Shown here in pieces: positions 1-6,397 of a DNA stretch of 26,637 nt (position 1 is its first letter; each line of letters opens with the position of its first letter). Both the position numbers and the translations under genes were made by a program. The stretch lies in the IMG/VR virus record IMGVR_UViG_3300044691_000609, positions 1 to 26,637 of that record; one strand, given 5' to 3'. This DNA is from a virus. Under the pieces are notes generated by a model. The model did not search any database. It saw only the letters and a program-made list of their open reading frames with translations, and had not been told where the DNA came from.

Positions 1-346
1 ATATCTTAATTCCTCGACCGCCGTAGTTTGGCCATGCTTTGCACTTAGGATTTGTGCAGCGCTGGATTATCCCGCACCACGCCCGATACTCGGCAGTATT
101 ACCTGCATGAACCGACTCTCCATGGACGCGGCGGCTTTGCCCCCTTTTCGAAGTAACCTCACGCCTAAAACAACCGCACGATTGTGTTTGACCGTTACGT
201 AGCCGATTCCTGGCTACGATAAAATCAATAGTTCCGCAGTCACATCGGCAAATTGCTTTTGTTTCAATTCGCTGTTGGCCGTTATTGCCGCGAGCGCCCT
301 TTATCAAGGCGGTGACAGTGAGCCGCCCGAATTGCTTGCCAATCAT
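1..346 (-). CDS. Phage HNH/AP2-type zinc-binding protein, truncated by window edge
   Basis: The frame is open from an ATG at 346 to the left edge (115 codons, no stop), so the C-terminus is outside the window. It opens with MIGKQFGRLTV, followed by a Cys cluster CRCDCG (residues 33-38) and SCGCF (56-60), then an HGES motif, YRAW, RCTNP and NYGGRGIK at the end. This order is characteristic of a widespread phage family annotated as HNH endonuclease-like or AP2-domain proteins; the HNH catalytic part normally follows the GGRGI motif and would lie off the edge. The ATG overlaps the TGA of the upstream 88-residue gene by four bases (ATGA), supporting this start and translational coupling. Family assignment is from motif recognition; nuclease activity is inferred and cannot be judged from the truncated part. 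Confidence 0.85.
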   Translation of the reverse strand, partial: MIGKQFGRLTVTALIKGARGNNGQQRIETKAICRCDCGTIDFIVARNRLRNGQTQSCGCFRREVTSKRGQSRRVHGESVHAGNTAEYRAWCGIIQRCTNPKCKAWPNYGGRGIKI

Positions 347-609
347 GAACGGCTATCTCCATCCACGTGAATGTCAATGCGCGCCTGTTGAATCTCGAAC
401 CGCTGCCGCGCCTGCCTTTCACGATATTGCCGCGCTGACTCGCACAGCCAGTCACGAGCCGCGCAATTACTCTCGTTGAACCACAACGCGATCAACTCCT
501 GCAATTCGGCCAATTGGCGTCGGGCGAGCTGCGTTTCGTCGCGCTGCTCGACGAGCTGCAGCCCGAGGGTGGCGAGGCTCACAGCAATCGCTCCGGTGGC
601 GTCCAACAC
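343..609 (-). CDS. Small hypothetical protein, probable coiled coil
   Basis: An 88-residue protein with a GTG start. The first 20 residues are mildly hydrophobic (LDATGAIAVSLATLGLQL). The rest is rich in E, Q, R and A with heptad-like spacing (RRQLAELQELI, ARQYRERQARQRFEIQQAR), suggesting a helical or coiled-coil rod. It overlaps the 3' end of the preceding zinc-binding gene by 31 bases and its stop overlaps the ATG of the next gene by four bases, which is the main evidence that it is translated. No family is recognised. A role in lysis (spanin-like) was considered, but there is no convincing membrane anchor or lipobox. Function unknown. Confidence 0.6.
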   Translation of the reverse strand: MLDATGAIAVSLATLGLQLVEQRDETQLARRQLAELQELIALWFNESNCAARDWLCESARQYRERQARQRFEIQQARIDIHVDGDSRS

Positions 610-779
610 AACCGAACAATTCCATACAACATGCCCGGAGACCGCGCGGGGCCGGTGCGCCGACCTTGGTTTCGCAGGCGCTTGCAGACGCGGCAGTTAC
701 GATGGGCGCGCGGACTCTCGGTAATCTGCGAGGGAATGCCGGGGTGCAGGCGCTGGCAGGAGGGGAGGGAAGAGGTCAT
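579..779 (-). CDS. Small zinc-finger-like phage protein (66 aa)
   Basis: The start is the ATG at 779, which overlaps the TGA of the upstream exonuclease gene by four bases; a longer reading of the frame would bury half the protein in the exonuclease gene. The N-terminal half holds LPSCQRLHPGIPSQI and then NCRVCKRLRNQ: a Cys/His followed by C-x2-C, a compact zinc-knuckle-like pattern. The C-terminal half is basic and lacks a clear domain. The same pattern (LPSC..LHP..P, then YCRKC) occurs in the product at 11090-11365 on the other strand, so the two are probably distant paralogues. Small phage proteins of this type usually have no known role; DNA or RNA binding is inference. Confidence 0.65.
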   Translation of the reverse strand: MTSSLPSCQRLHPGIPSQITESPRAHRNCRVCKRLRNQGRRTGPARSPGMLYGIVRLCWTPPERLL

Positions 780-1480
780 GTCGCTTCCCCTCGCAGCGCC
801 TTGCACAGATACGGGTCTTTCGCGAAGTCGTCGACCCCGAGGCACCAGCGGATATAACCCGAATCCAACTTGCGGACCTCGCTGATCAAACGCCCAGGCT
901 TACCGTCTTTCGGACCGTACTTGCCGAAGCTGAAACGCTGTGGGACGCGAGCCTTTTCGCTCGCGATCCACAGGTCGTGCCAATTCGAGACAGTGGGTAA
1001 CTTGTGCATGGCCTGAACGAGCACGCGGCAGCACAACTCAACATCACGCGCAGCATCGTGAGCGCCCCTGAGTAAATCGCGCGCCTCCCGATGATCCGTG
1101 AAATAGTAGGTCAGTGCCCCCAGCGAATGCGACTCGACGTCTGGCCACAGTGACCGCGCCAATGCCAGCGTGCAGATGCGGGCGACGTGAGGCGAGCCAA
1201 TGGCTTTCCAGTCGAAATCGACGTTGTGCCCAACTAGATACTCGGCCCCGACCGGGGGCGACCACGATCCCGGCCACGGCGCGGCGTCGACCAGGTCCGC
1301 CTCGATGATGTGATGCGTTGCCATCGCGCCGAGCGATATCGGCTTCGATGGCTTGAACGACAGGCATTGAATTGCTTCATCGGGCGGCGCATACACCCGC
1401 ATCGGGCCCATGAGCGCGAGTTGAATCACTTGCGGCTCGTCCAGGCCGGTGGTCTCGGTATCGATGATGAGAGCACTCAT
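776..1480 (-). CDS. DnaQ-fold 3'-5' exonuclease with C-terminal DUF3820-like segment
   Basis: A 234-residue protein. Exo I is DTETTGL (D7, E9), Exo II is VGHNVDFDW (N86, D90), and Exo III is the HDAARD block (H141, D146), giving the DEDDh set of the RNase T/DNA Pol III epsilon/ExoX superfamily. These enzymes remove nucleotides from 3' ends with two metal ions. After the nuclease, FSFGKYGPKDGKPG...GYIRWCL (about 183-213) resembles the DUF3820 segment found fused to phage ExoX-like exonucleases. The start at 1480 is chosen because its ATG overlaps the TGA of the PD-(D/E)XK gene and the protein then begins directly at the first beta strand. It lies in a recombination cluster with an SSB-like protein and a RecA-fold ATPase, consistent with processing of DNA ends. 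Exact substrate unknown. Confidence 0.9.
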   Translation of the reverse strand: MSALIIDTETTGLDEPQVIQLALMGPMRVYAPPDEAIQCLSFKPSKPISLGAMATHHIIEADLVDAAPWPGSWSPPVGAEYLVGHNVDFDWKAIGSPHVARICTLALARSLWPDVESHSLGALTYYFTDHREARDLLRGAHDAARDVELCCRVLVQAMHKLPTVSNWHDLWIASEKARVPQRFSFGKYGPKDGKPGRLISEVRKLDSGYIRWCLGVDDFAKDPYLCKALRGEAT

Positions 1481-2133
1481 GCTGCACGCTTCTTCAGTTT
1501 GGCGTCGATGTCGTAAGCCTGTCTGAACAACAGGAACTGCGCCTTGGCATCTTCCAACTCGCCGTAGAAGTGGTGCGCAAAGTCTGCCGATTCCTTGGCC
1601 ACACGTAACAGGTGAAACGCTTCCGGAGTCCATGCCGGCGCACACTCCTGCAGCAAAAGCGCATAGGCGCCCAACTGGACAAGGAAATCCTGATAGACGC
1701 CGTTCGAGCTCTTCCAGTCGAGCAGCACGATCCGTCCCTTGGCATCACGTCCGACCGCATCGATCGTGCCGCCGAACTGATGGAGTTCTGACACGTAGGA
1801 GCGCTCTGTTGCAACGATTTCCATACGTGTCAGATCCCACCACTCACGAAATTGCAGATAGGCGTTGTCAGCTTTGACTAGCGTCTCGGCTGCGACGGAC
1901 GGGAACTCCGGCCGATCTTTCTGCAGGATGAATGACTCAATGTAGTCGTGTGCGATCGTACCGGCCAGGGCGGCCTCGTCACGCTTCTCGTACAGCGTTT
2001 TCGCCCCGTTCTGTCCTTGTGAAAATGCCCAGTGCATGAGCGCACCGCTATCCTTAAATCGACCGATTACGGTCGTCGTGCCGGGAATTCGCTTCCCGGC
2101 CGCGTTTTTATAACCTGCCGCAGGCCGTGCCAT
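1477..2133 (-). CDS. PD-(D/E)XK family nuclease (RecB/Cas4-like)
   Basis: A 218-residue protein with the ordered motifs of the RecB-like PD-(D/E)XK superfamily: GTIAHDYIE (58-66; G-x3-H-x3-E), GGTIDAVG (121-128; metal-binding D125), LLDWKSS (137-143; D139 and K141) and QLGAYALL (153-160). Such enzymes degrade or nick DNA using Mg2+. In phage recombination operons they sit next to an SSB and a recombinase, as here, where they are thought to resect double-strand ends. The ATG at 2133 follows a CAGGTAG sequence; upstream codons in the frame belong to the SSB gene. The stop overlaps the exonuclease start by four bases. No Cys cluster of the Cas4 Fe-S type is seen, so a plain RecB-like exonuclease is the better name. 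Confidence 0.88.
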   Translation of the reverse strand: MARPAAGYKNAAGKRIPGTTTVIGRFKDSGALMHWAFSQGQNGAKTLYEKRDEAALAGTIAHDYIESFILQKDRPEFPSVAAETLVKADNAYLQFREWWDLTRMEIVATERSYVSELHQFGGTIDAVGRDAKGRIVLLDWKSSNGVYQDFLVQLGAYALLLQECAPAWTPEAFHLLRVAKESADFAHHFYGELEDAKAQFLLFRQAYDIDAKLKKRAA

Positions 2134-2164
2134 GTTGTTATCTACCTGAGATTGACTGCGAGTG

Positions 2165-2827
2165 TTAGAACGGAATGTCGTCGTCAAACTCGTGCTGAGT
2201 TTTTGCGGCTGCCTGGTGGTTTCCGTTTGCTGGCTTTGGCCGAGCCTCCTGCTTATCCGCACCTTTTCGCACGTCCCTGATCGGCGTTTTCGCAAGAATC
2301 TGCCGATACTTCTCAGCGCGCTCCGGCTTGGTCTTACCGTCCAGGATCTCAGTCGCAGTCAATCCCGTCGCAGCTTCAAACACGCCAATCAAATTGAGCC
2401 GCTCAACGTTCTCACCCGTCGTTGAATGTGTCTGCAACTCTTGCTGCAGGAAAACTCCAATGCGCTTTCCCATTAGGGCTGGGTAGCCCGTAGCTTGAGC
2501 TTCCATGATCCGGCGCTCGTTCGAATCCCATTTTTCAAACTTTATGGCGCCTTCGTCAGCATTCTTGACCTTCGTGCAGCACAAAAGCGCCTGCACAAGG
2601 TGGTAGCCGCGAAGCTTCGTGCCATCAGGCTTGATCGTGTAAAGGTCGAGATAGTTCGCGGTAGCGCCGTCATCTGTGCGGATTGACAGGCCAACGCCCT
2701 CTACCTCATTCCTGCTGAAAAGTTTCTCGGCTCGCGTGATCGTCGCGACGTACTCGCCCGATTCGCGAATCACATTGGAAACCGTATCGCCCTGCCGGGC
2801 ATCGTTAGCGTTTAGTTGCAGTCCCAT
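2165..2827 (-). CDS. Phage single-stranded DNA-binding-like protein with SSB-type acidic tail
   Basis: A 220-residue protein whose last residues are EFDDDIPF, essentially the conserved C-terminal tip of bacterial SSBs that recruits partner proteins. The N-terminal ~150 residues (GEYVATITRAEKLFSR, GVGLSIRTDDGATANYLDLYT) alternate beta-strand-like stretches, compatible with an OB fold but too divergent from Ssb for a confident match. Residues ~180-212 form a low-complexity basic linker (ARPKPANGNHQAAAKTQ), again as in SSBs. A GGAG ribosome site lies seven bases before the ATG. The gene sits directly between the RecA-fold ATPase and the PD-(D/E)XK nuclease, the usual place for a phage SSB in a Sak4-type recombination module. 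The ssDNA-binding role is inferred from the tail and the context. Confidence 0.78.
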   Translation of the reverse strand: MGLQLNANDARQGDTVSNVIRESGEYVATITRAEKLFSRNEVEGVGLSIRTDDGATANYLDLYTIKPDGTKLRGYHLVQALLCCTKVKNADEGAIKFEKWDSNERRIMEAQATGYPALMGKRIGVFLQQELQTHSTTGENVERLNLIGVFEAATGLTATEILDGKTKPERAEKYRQILAKTPIRDVRKGADKQEARPKPANGNHQAAAKTQHEFDDDIPF

Positions 2828-2841
2828 TTGAATTCTCCAGT

Positions 2842-3483
2842 TCAGGCAGCTTGTGCGAGTTCATAGTAGGAAACCAACGCCTTGTCCAATTCGGCAAGGT
2901 CGTTCGGAATGTGTTCTTCGTCGAAGAGGCCGAGCGGTGTTTTGACGGTATCGGAGCCGTTGTTGTGAGTGCTGAACACGTACTGTCCGTTGATGACGTG
3001 CGTGCGCACGACGATTGTCACGAGACCCTCAACTGTAATCTTTTCGTCTAAAAGCTTACCAATCGTCTTCGCCTTCACCTGGCCGGATTCGCTGGTATCG
3101 GTGTGCGAGAGCAGATAGACACGCTTCTCGTGCGGCAACGACATGGCGCACGTGAGCACGTCATAGTAATGACGAGCCATCTCGGTGAATTTGTCGTAGC
3201 CCTTCTCGTGTGCCCGCTCCATAAATTCGGTGGCCAGTAGATACTGCAGATCATCGACAACAATGATCGGTCGCGTCGTCTTCTTCATGGCGGCGCAAAT
3301 CGTTGTCGAGTTGGCAGCCACCAAGACATTCCCGTTGTCTCGAATGGACTTCCATCCGGGCGCGCGAAACGGGAGTGGTTTGTCAACGACCTTGATAAGC
3401 AAGGTCAGCGACGGGTCCATGTTCCGGAGACTCGTACTTTTTCCCGTGCCGGACTGACCAAGCACCATTACGGCGATACTCAT
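2842..3483 (-). CDS. RecA-fold P-loop ATPase, Sak4-like recombinase candidate
   Basis: A 213-residue protein beginning MSIAVMVLGQSGTGKST, with Walker A at residues 9-16 almost at the N-terminus, and RPIIVVDDLQYLL (71-83) as Walker B, followed by VYLLSHTDTSESG as a probable sensor strand. This compact layout matches the phage 'nucleotide-binding/AAA_24' proteins that include Sak4, a RecA-core single-strand annealing or strand-exchange protein. Family members commonly neighbour an SSB, as this one does 14 bases downstream, and need that SSB for annealing. A strong AGGAG lies nine bases before the ATG. Assignment to an ATPase is firm; Sak4 function specifically is inferred from size and neighbours. 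A DNA-packaging or helicase-loading role is less likely given the nuclease neighbours. Confidence 0.82.
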   Translation of the reverse strand: MSIAVMVLGQSGTGKSTSLRNMDPSLTLLIKVVDKPLPFRAPGWKSIRDNGNVLVAANSTTICAAMKKTTRPIIVVDDLQYLLATEFMERAHEKGYDKFTEMARHYYDVLTCAMSLPHEKRVYLLSHTDTSESGQVKAKTIGKLLDEKITVEGLVTIVVRTHVINGQYVFSTHNNGSDTVKTPLGLFDEEHIPNDLAELDKALVSYYELAQAA

Positions 3484-3535
3484 AGTTCTATAGCTCCTGT
3501 AGGTTGTTTTAGTTGCGCTCGATCAGTCTTTGAAG

Positions 3536-3742
3536 TTACTTCACCTTCTCGATTTCACCACCTGACACCGCCAGCGCCATGAAATCCTGTGGCGTCGCCT
3601 TGCGCACGGCTATGGTGGCCTGGATGATGTGGGCGGTCGCCTGCGCCTCGTTTTTGGCTTCCACGATGCGCATTGGCATCGGATCGCCATTGACGTTGCG
3701 GAAGTCGTCCTTCTGTTTGTGTTCGAATACGTAATGAGGCAC
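3536..3742 (-). CDS. Small hypothetical phage protein (68 aa)
   Basis: Starts at a GTG preceded by AAGGAA at a good distance (about seven bases). The product is soluble, begins PHYVFEHKQKDDF and contains MRIVEAKNEAQATAHIIQATIAVRKATPQDFMALA, which reads like a small alpha/beta domain. This pattern of 'VEAKNEAQA..H' recurs in small phage proteins that lie beside recombination genes, but I do not recognise a function. It stands as a separate cistron with 52 bases to the ATPase gene start and 29 bases from the upstream membrane-protein gene. Confidence 0.65.
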   Translation of the reverse strand: MPHYVFEHKQKDDFRNVNGDPMPMRIVEAKNEAQATAHIIQATIAVRKATPQDFMALAVSGGEIEKVK

Positions 3743-3771
3743 TTGAGCTTCCTTGGTATTGTTGAGTTGAA

Positions 3772-3963
3772 TTAATCAGCCTGACGCCGAACCATGTTCG
3801 GCAAATGCGTGCGCCACTCGGCCGTGCGCTCGCAGCTGCTCGACGGCGCGAGGAGCTTGCGGTTGCGCCTGGCAGGCTTCGGACCGCGCGCCAGAAAGCC
3901 GATAAACCAATGGATCGCGACTATCCACAGACACACATCCATCAATTTATGAGCGAAGGTCAT
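3772..3963 (-). CDS. Small single-pass membrane protein (63 aa)
   Basis: The N-terminus MTFAHKLMDVCLWIVAIHWFI... contains one hydrophobic helix (about residues 8-25), followed by a short, strongly basic tail (RGPKPARRNRK). A GGAG sits five bases before the ATG, supporting translation. No homologue is recognised. A basic cytoplasmic tail following a single N-terminal helix is seen in phage proteins acting at the inner membrane. The position inside the early operon argues against a late lysis role. Function unknown. Confidence 0.5.
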   Translation of the reverse strand: MTFAHKLMDVCLWIVAIHWFIGFLARGPKPARRNRKLLAPSSSCERTAEWRTHLPNMVRRQAD

Positions 3964-4057
3964 GTTGACTCCGAGCCCGTCGCCGGTTTCTCAGCCCGTG
4001 TGAGCGCAAAACGGGCAGTGCGCGGGGGAACGCAAACCGGCGACGGCTGTTCGATAA

Positions 4058-4405
4058 TCATGACTTTCCCTCTGCCTTGTTGATCACGGCCCAGATGTCG
4101 GCGCACTCTGCACAAGGTTCGGCGTATTCATCTTCGGGTGCTGGCCCGGTGCTGCGGACCTTCTCGGCACTTCCGCCGCATTCCGCGCACTCGCTCGCAA
4201 GCTTTCTGGCGAGGGCCAGTAGATCCGGTGCCGCGGCCATCAACGTGGCATCCACAAGCGTGACGCCATTTGATACACACATGTAGGCAACGTCATGCCA
4301 GTCGCCTTGCGCGTTCGGATGTCGGACATGCTGGCTCATCACCACAACTACGCCGCCTCTCTCGCTGGCGATCCATGGCGCTGGAATCGGGGTTGCGGTG
4401 TTCAT
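4058..4405 (-). CDS. Hypothetical phage protein with 'AAAPDLLALA' segment and Cys cluster
   Basis: A 115-residue product starting at the ATG at 4405, which shares ATGA with the stop of the upstream gene; the longer frame is not used. The central part, THLMA-like 'DATLMAAAPDLLALARKL', matches a segment recurrent in small phage early proteins, typically preceded by a beta-rich part with V..MS or HNAA residues, as here (GDWHDVAYMCVSNG). A CAECGG at about residue 78 and CAEC near 103 could bind one zinc ion (two C-x2-C pairs about 22 residues apart). The biochemical function of this common family is unknown. Confidence 0.7.
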   Translation of the reverse strand: MNTATPIPAPWIASERGGVVVVMSQHVRHPNAQGDWHDVAYMCVSNGVTLVDATLMAAAPDLLALARKLASECAECGGSAEKVRSTGPAPEDEYAEPCAECADIWAVINKAEGKS

Positions 4406-4644
4406 GCTGAGACGGTCTCGCGAAACTTCCGACGCGCCCAGATGCCGAACGTGCACTCGACCAGCAGCGGATCGGGGTCCGGCTCATCGCTGTGCTGAAA
4501 TTCGGCCAGCAGCGTTTGGCGGTTGGTGCTCAACCAGCGCAAATACCGGGATTCGTTCGTCATGGTGGCGACTGACAGTTCAAGCAAAAACAACATGTAT
4601 TGCGGGTCTAACAGGTCGGGATTGAGGCGGGAGCGATACATCAT
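4402..4644 (-). CDS. Small hypothetical protein (80 aa)
   Basis: Starts MMYRSRLNPDLLDPQYMLF; the first ATG (4644) overlaps the stop of the upstream gene as ATGA, and the stop overlaps the start of the next gene in the same way. The protein is mostly helical by composition, with ESRYLRWLSTNRQTLLAEFQ in the middle and an acidic DEPDPD stretch. No family is recognised. Its embedded position in a chain of coupled cistrons is the strongest evidence that it is expressed. Confidence 0.65.
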   Translation of the reverse strand: MMYRSRLNPDLLDPQYMLFLLELSVATMTNESRYLRWLSTNRQTLLAEFQHSDEPDPDPLLVECTFGIWARRKFRETVSA

Positions 4645-4961
4645 CGCTCGACCTCGGGCTGGTAAGTTAACGCCAGCAAACTCGCGCGCTGCTGTTTGAT
4701 CTCATTCAGGCGCGTGTCGAGATCCAGGCGCGCATTGCGCTCCTCGGCGTCCAGCGTCTTCAGTGCGTTCAGGATGGCCTCGTCGTGTGCGAGTGCCTTG
4801 AAGGTCACGGTGGCCGGCTCGCTGATGCGCACCATTCCGCTATGCGTTTCCGCATCGCGCTCACCGTAGAACGCCGAGACGTGCACATAGCCGTATTTCA
4901 GGCTCTTGTACAAGGCGACGGGATGGGCCTGCTCGAAAGGGTTGGGGGTGTCGGTTGTCAT
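4641..4961 (-). CDS. Hypothetical early protein (106 aa)
   Basis: Begins MTTDTPNPFEQAHPVALYKS. The N-terminal ~60 residues look beta-rich (YGYVHVSAFYGERD, GMVRISEPATVTFKAL) and the C-terminal ~45 form a probable helix or coiled coil (ILNALKTLDAEERNARLDLDTRLNEI, split here across heptads). The start lies five bases after the stop of the upstream gene, and its own stop overlaps the next start. No known domain is recognised. Confidence 0.68.
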   Translation of the reverse strand: MTTDTPNPFEQAHPVALYKSLKYGYVHVSAFYGERDAETHSGMVRISEPATVTFKALAHDEAILNALKTLDAEERNARLDLDTRLNEIKQQRASLLALTYQPEVER

Positions 4962-4966
4962 GGCGG

Positions 4967-5368
4967 TTAACCTACGAAGAGGGCGCGCTCAGCATCGCGA
5001 GCCGATTCGTCCTGCAACTTGTCGAGCAAGTACACCGCCGCCTGTTGCTTCAGTGCGCGGCGAAACGCGGCGCCGAGGATCTCGTTGGACAGTTGCTCGC
5101 TGGTCGACTCGGCATTGAGCGCGTAGATGAGGTCGCGCATCACGCGCTCGTCGCAGCAGGCGTCGGCCGCGACGATGCTTTCACGGGTCAGGACGGTCAC
5201 GAGGTCGGCGGTACTGATTTGGCCCAGCTGGCGAGTGGATTCCCAGCCGGTGTGAGGCTCATCTGTGGATAACCTGTTGATGAGGCGGGTGTAACGCTCG
5301 GCGGGGGTCCACTGCGGAGCGGGCTCGAGGGGGCCGTGGGTTGCGAGGACGGCGAATGATGCGTTCAT
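4967..5368 (-). CDS. Hypothetical early protein (133 aa)
   Basis: The ATG at 5368 is chosen because it overlaps the upstream stop (ATGA). The product begins MNASFAVLATHGPLEPAPQW and is mainly helical after residue ~25, with YTRLINRLSTDEP, STADLVTVLTRESIVAADACC and RALKQQAAVYLLDKL. The general look of short amphipathic helices suggests a compact helical bundle. No catalytic motif is seen and no family recognised. It is one of a run of uncharacterised coupled genes downstream of PL. Confidence 0.68.
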   Translation of the reverse strand: MNASFAVLATHGPLEPAPQWTPAERYTRLINRLSTDEPHTGWESTRQLGQISTADLVTVLTRESIVAADACCDERVMRDLIYALNAESTSEQLSNEILGAAFRRALKQQAAVYLLDKLQDESARDAERALFVG

Positions 5369-5697
5369 GACTGGACCTTCCCGTATTCGGCGGCGAGCTT
5401 GTTGGCCGTGTAGCGGATGTACCATTCGCGGCCCCAGCGCACCTTGGGCTTGCCGGCGCGGAAGTTGATTTGGTGGCAGCGCTCGAAGTAGGTCGCGGCT
5501 TCGTCGCCTTTGCCCGCTTCGACCAGCGCGCGCATCTCGTTCGCCTCGTTGAGGGAGCCGGGGCCGGTGGCGCGCTGCAGGCGTTGAGTGCCGCGGCGCA
5601 TGTTGTTACCGAAGGCGCCGTCAGTGGACTTGCGGCCGTGGCCGATCAGGTCGCTGAGGGAGCCGAAGTCGAGGACGCGTTTGAGGAGGTCGTTCAT
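5365..5697 (-). CDS. Hypothetical early protein (110 aa)
   Basis: Starts at the ATG at 5697, preceded by AGGGGA at about eight bases; this ATG also overlaps the stop of a 49-residue upstream gene. The product begins MNDLLKRVLDFGSLSDLIG and includes a helical central part (NEANEMRALVEAGKGDEAATYFERC) and a basic, aromatic C-terminal region (KVRWGREWYIRYTANKLA). That last region could contact nucleic acid or another acidic surface, but this is conjecture. No known family is recognised. Confidence 0.68.
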   Translation of the reverse strand: MNDLLKRVLDFGSLSDLIGHGRKSTDGAFGNNMRRGTQRLQRATGPGSLNEANEMRALVEAGKGDEAATYFERCHQINFRAGKPKVRWGREWYIRYTANKLAAEYGKVQS

Positions 5698-5843
5698 CTC
5701 AATTTCCCCTGCGAAAGCTGGGCGAAGTCGATGGCCGACTCGAAGCACATCCATGCGCCGGGACCGGCCGGCGCGAAGCAACAAGCCCAGCGGGCAACCT
5801 GCATGGCTTCATGTTGTGTGGCGACGTAGACGATGCGACGCAT
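5694..5843 (-). CDS. Very small early protein (49 aa), overlooked by length filters
   Basis: The frame runs from the ATG at 5843 to a TGA at 5696-5694, beginning MRRIVYVATQHEAMQVARWA and ending FAQLSQGKLR. The ATG lies one base after the stop of the 106-residue upstream gene, and its own stop overlaps the ATG of the next gene by four bases. These two tight junctions, in an operon built of such junctions, are the evidence for a real gene. Composition (CC, then FAPAGPGAWMCFES) is unlike a shadow frame. No function is suggested by the sequence. Confidence 0.6.
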   Translation of the reverse strand: MRRIVYVATQHEAMQVARWACCFAPAGPGAWMCFESAIDFAQLSQGKLR

Positions 5844-5844
5844 G

Positions 5845-6165
5845 TCACGCCACCTCGGCAAACAGCGCATCGAAGCGGCTGGTGATGGCTGAAGCCTTTT
5901 GAGCCCGCGAGATCGCTTGCGCGGCGACGAGCTCGACGTGGGCGCGGTAATTCGCGATCTTCTGCTCGACGTCAGCGAGCTCGACGCGCGTCAGGCCCTG
6001 GTGGGGAACAAACCGGTACAGCTTGTCGCCGGCCAGATTCGTTAAAAAGTAGAGGTCTGGGAGAGAATCGTTGGGCGTCGGGATGGCCGCGACGATTTTG
6101 AGCTGGAGGAAGCCTACCCGGACGATCGAGCCGATCTGCCAATTCTGCCGGGTGTTGCGGATCAT
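5845..6165 (-). CDS. Hypothetical early phage protein with beta-rich N-terminus (106 aa)
   Basis: Uses the ATG at 6165, whose ATGA overlaps the stop of the 40-residue upstream gene; longer readings run back through the operator region and are not credible. Residues 1-60 look like a small beta barrel (WQIGSIVRVGFLQLKIVAAI, DLYFLTNLAGDKLYRFVPHQ), with the 'GS.V.VGFL.L.V' and 'PH.GL' pattern seen in small phage proteins of unknown function. Residues 65-106 are one or two long helices with an Ala-rich heptad pattern. Second cistron after PL, so expressed immediately after infection or induction. Confidence 0.7.
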   Translation of the reverse strand: MIRNTRQNWQIGSIVRVGFLQLKIVAAIPTPNDSLPDLYFLTNLAGDKLYRFVPHQGLTRVELADVEQKIANYRAHVELVAAQAISRAQKASAITSRFDALFAEVA

Positions 6166-6284
6166 CGCAGCACCTTGAACAGCAGGCCGGCTTCGAGCAG
6201 CGCGATACGCTGGATCGCCGTAAACCCCGAGCTGAGCTTCATCAACTGCAGCGTGATGCTGTAGTCGTTGTCGAAGTGTTTCAT
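6162..6284 (-). CDS. First PL-operon gene, 40-aa early protein
   Basis: The frame runs from the ATG at 6284 to TGA at 6164-6162: MKHFDNDYSITLQLMKLSSG, ending in a hydrophobic helix (AIQRIALLEAGLLFKVLR). A strong GGGGAG lies seven bases upstream of the ATG, and the stop overlaps the next start as ATGA. It is the first open frame after the PL promoter, about 20 bases from the predicted transcription start. Its length keeps it out of usual gene calls. The C-terminal half is an amphipathic helix that could bind a host protein. Early leftward phage proteins of this size commonly modulate host functions, but nothing here identifies a target. Confidence 0.62.
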   Translation of the reverse strand: MKHFDNDYSITLQLMKLSSGFTAIQRIALLEAGLLFKVLR

Positions 6285-6311
6285 CTGCGCTCTCCCCGTT
6301 TCGATGGAGAG

Positions 6312-6341
6312 AGCGTACGGCATCCCGTAGATCTATGTCAA
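6312..6341 (-). promoter_or_regulatory. PL, leftward early promoter
   Basis: Reading leftward, a perfect -35 TTGACA (6341-6336) is followed 18 bases later by TACGCT (6317-6312) as a weak -10. The operator TACGGGATGCCGTA fills most of the spacer and overlaps the -10. The layout is identical to that of PR: in both, TTGAC is followed by GATC and then directly by the operator. A transcription start near 6305 would give a leader of about 20 bases with a GGGGAG site. The promoter call is by eye. Confidence 0.65.
6316..6329. promoter_or_regulatory. Repressor/Cro operator OL1
   Basis: Perfect inverted repeat TACGG-CATC-CCGTA. It lies inside PL between -35 and -10, where bound repressor or Cro would block RNA polymerase. 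Three of the four operators share the same core CGGCATCCCG. Confidence 0.75.
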
Positions 6342-6353
6342 CGGCATCCCGTA
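6340..6353. promoter_or_regulatory. Repressor/Cro operator OL2
   Basis: AACGG-CATC-CCGTA, one mismatch from a perfect inverted repeat. It starts 24 bases from OL1, a little over two helical turns, and touches the upstream edge of the PL -35. Repressor dimers on OL1 and OL2 would lie close to the same face of the helix, consistent with cooperative binding. Confidence 0.7.
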
Positions 6354-6397
6354 ATTTATTTCCACGGGAAGCAAGAGAGTAGGGCGCCTGCGATGCT

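Noticed and set aside
1477-2133. CRISPR-associated Cas4
   Set aside because: Motifs are RecB-like, but the Fe-S Cys cluster of Cas4 is absent and there is no CRISPR array or other Cas protein nearby.
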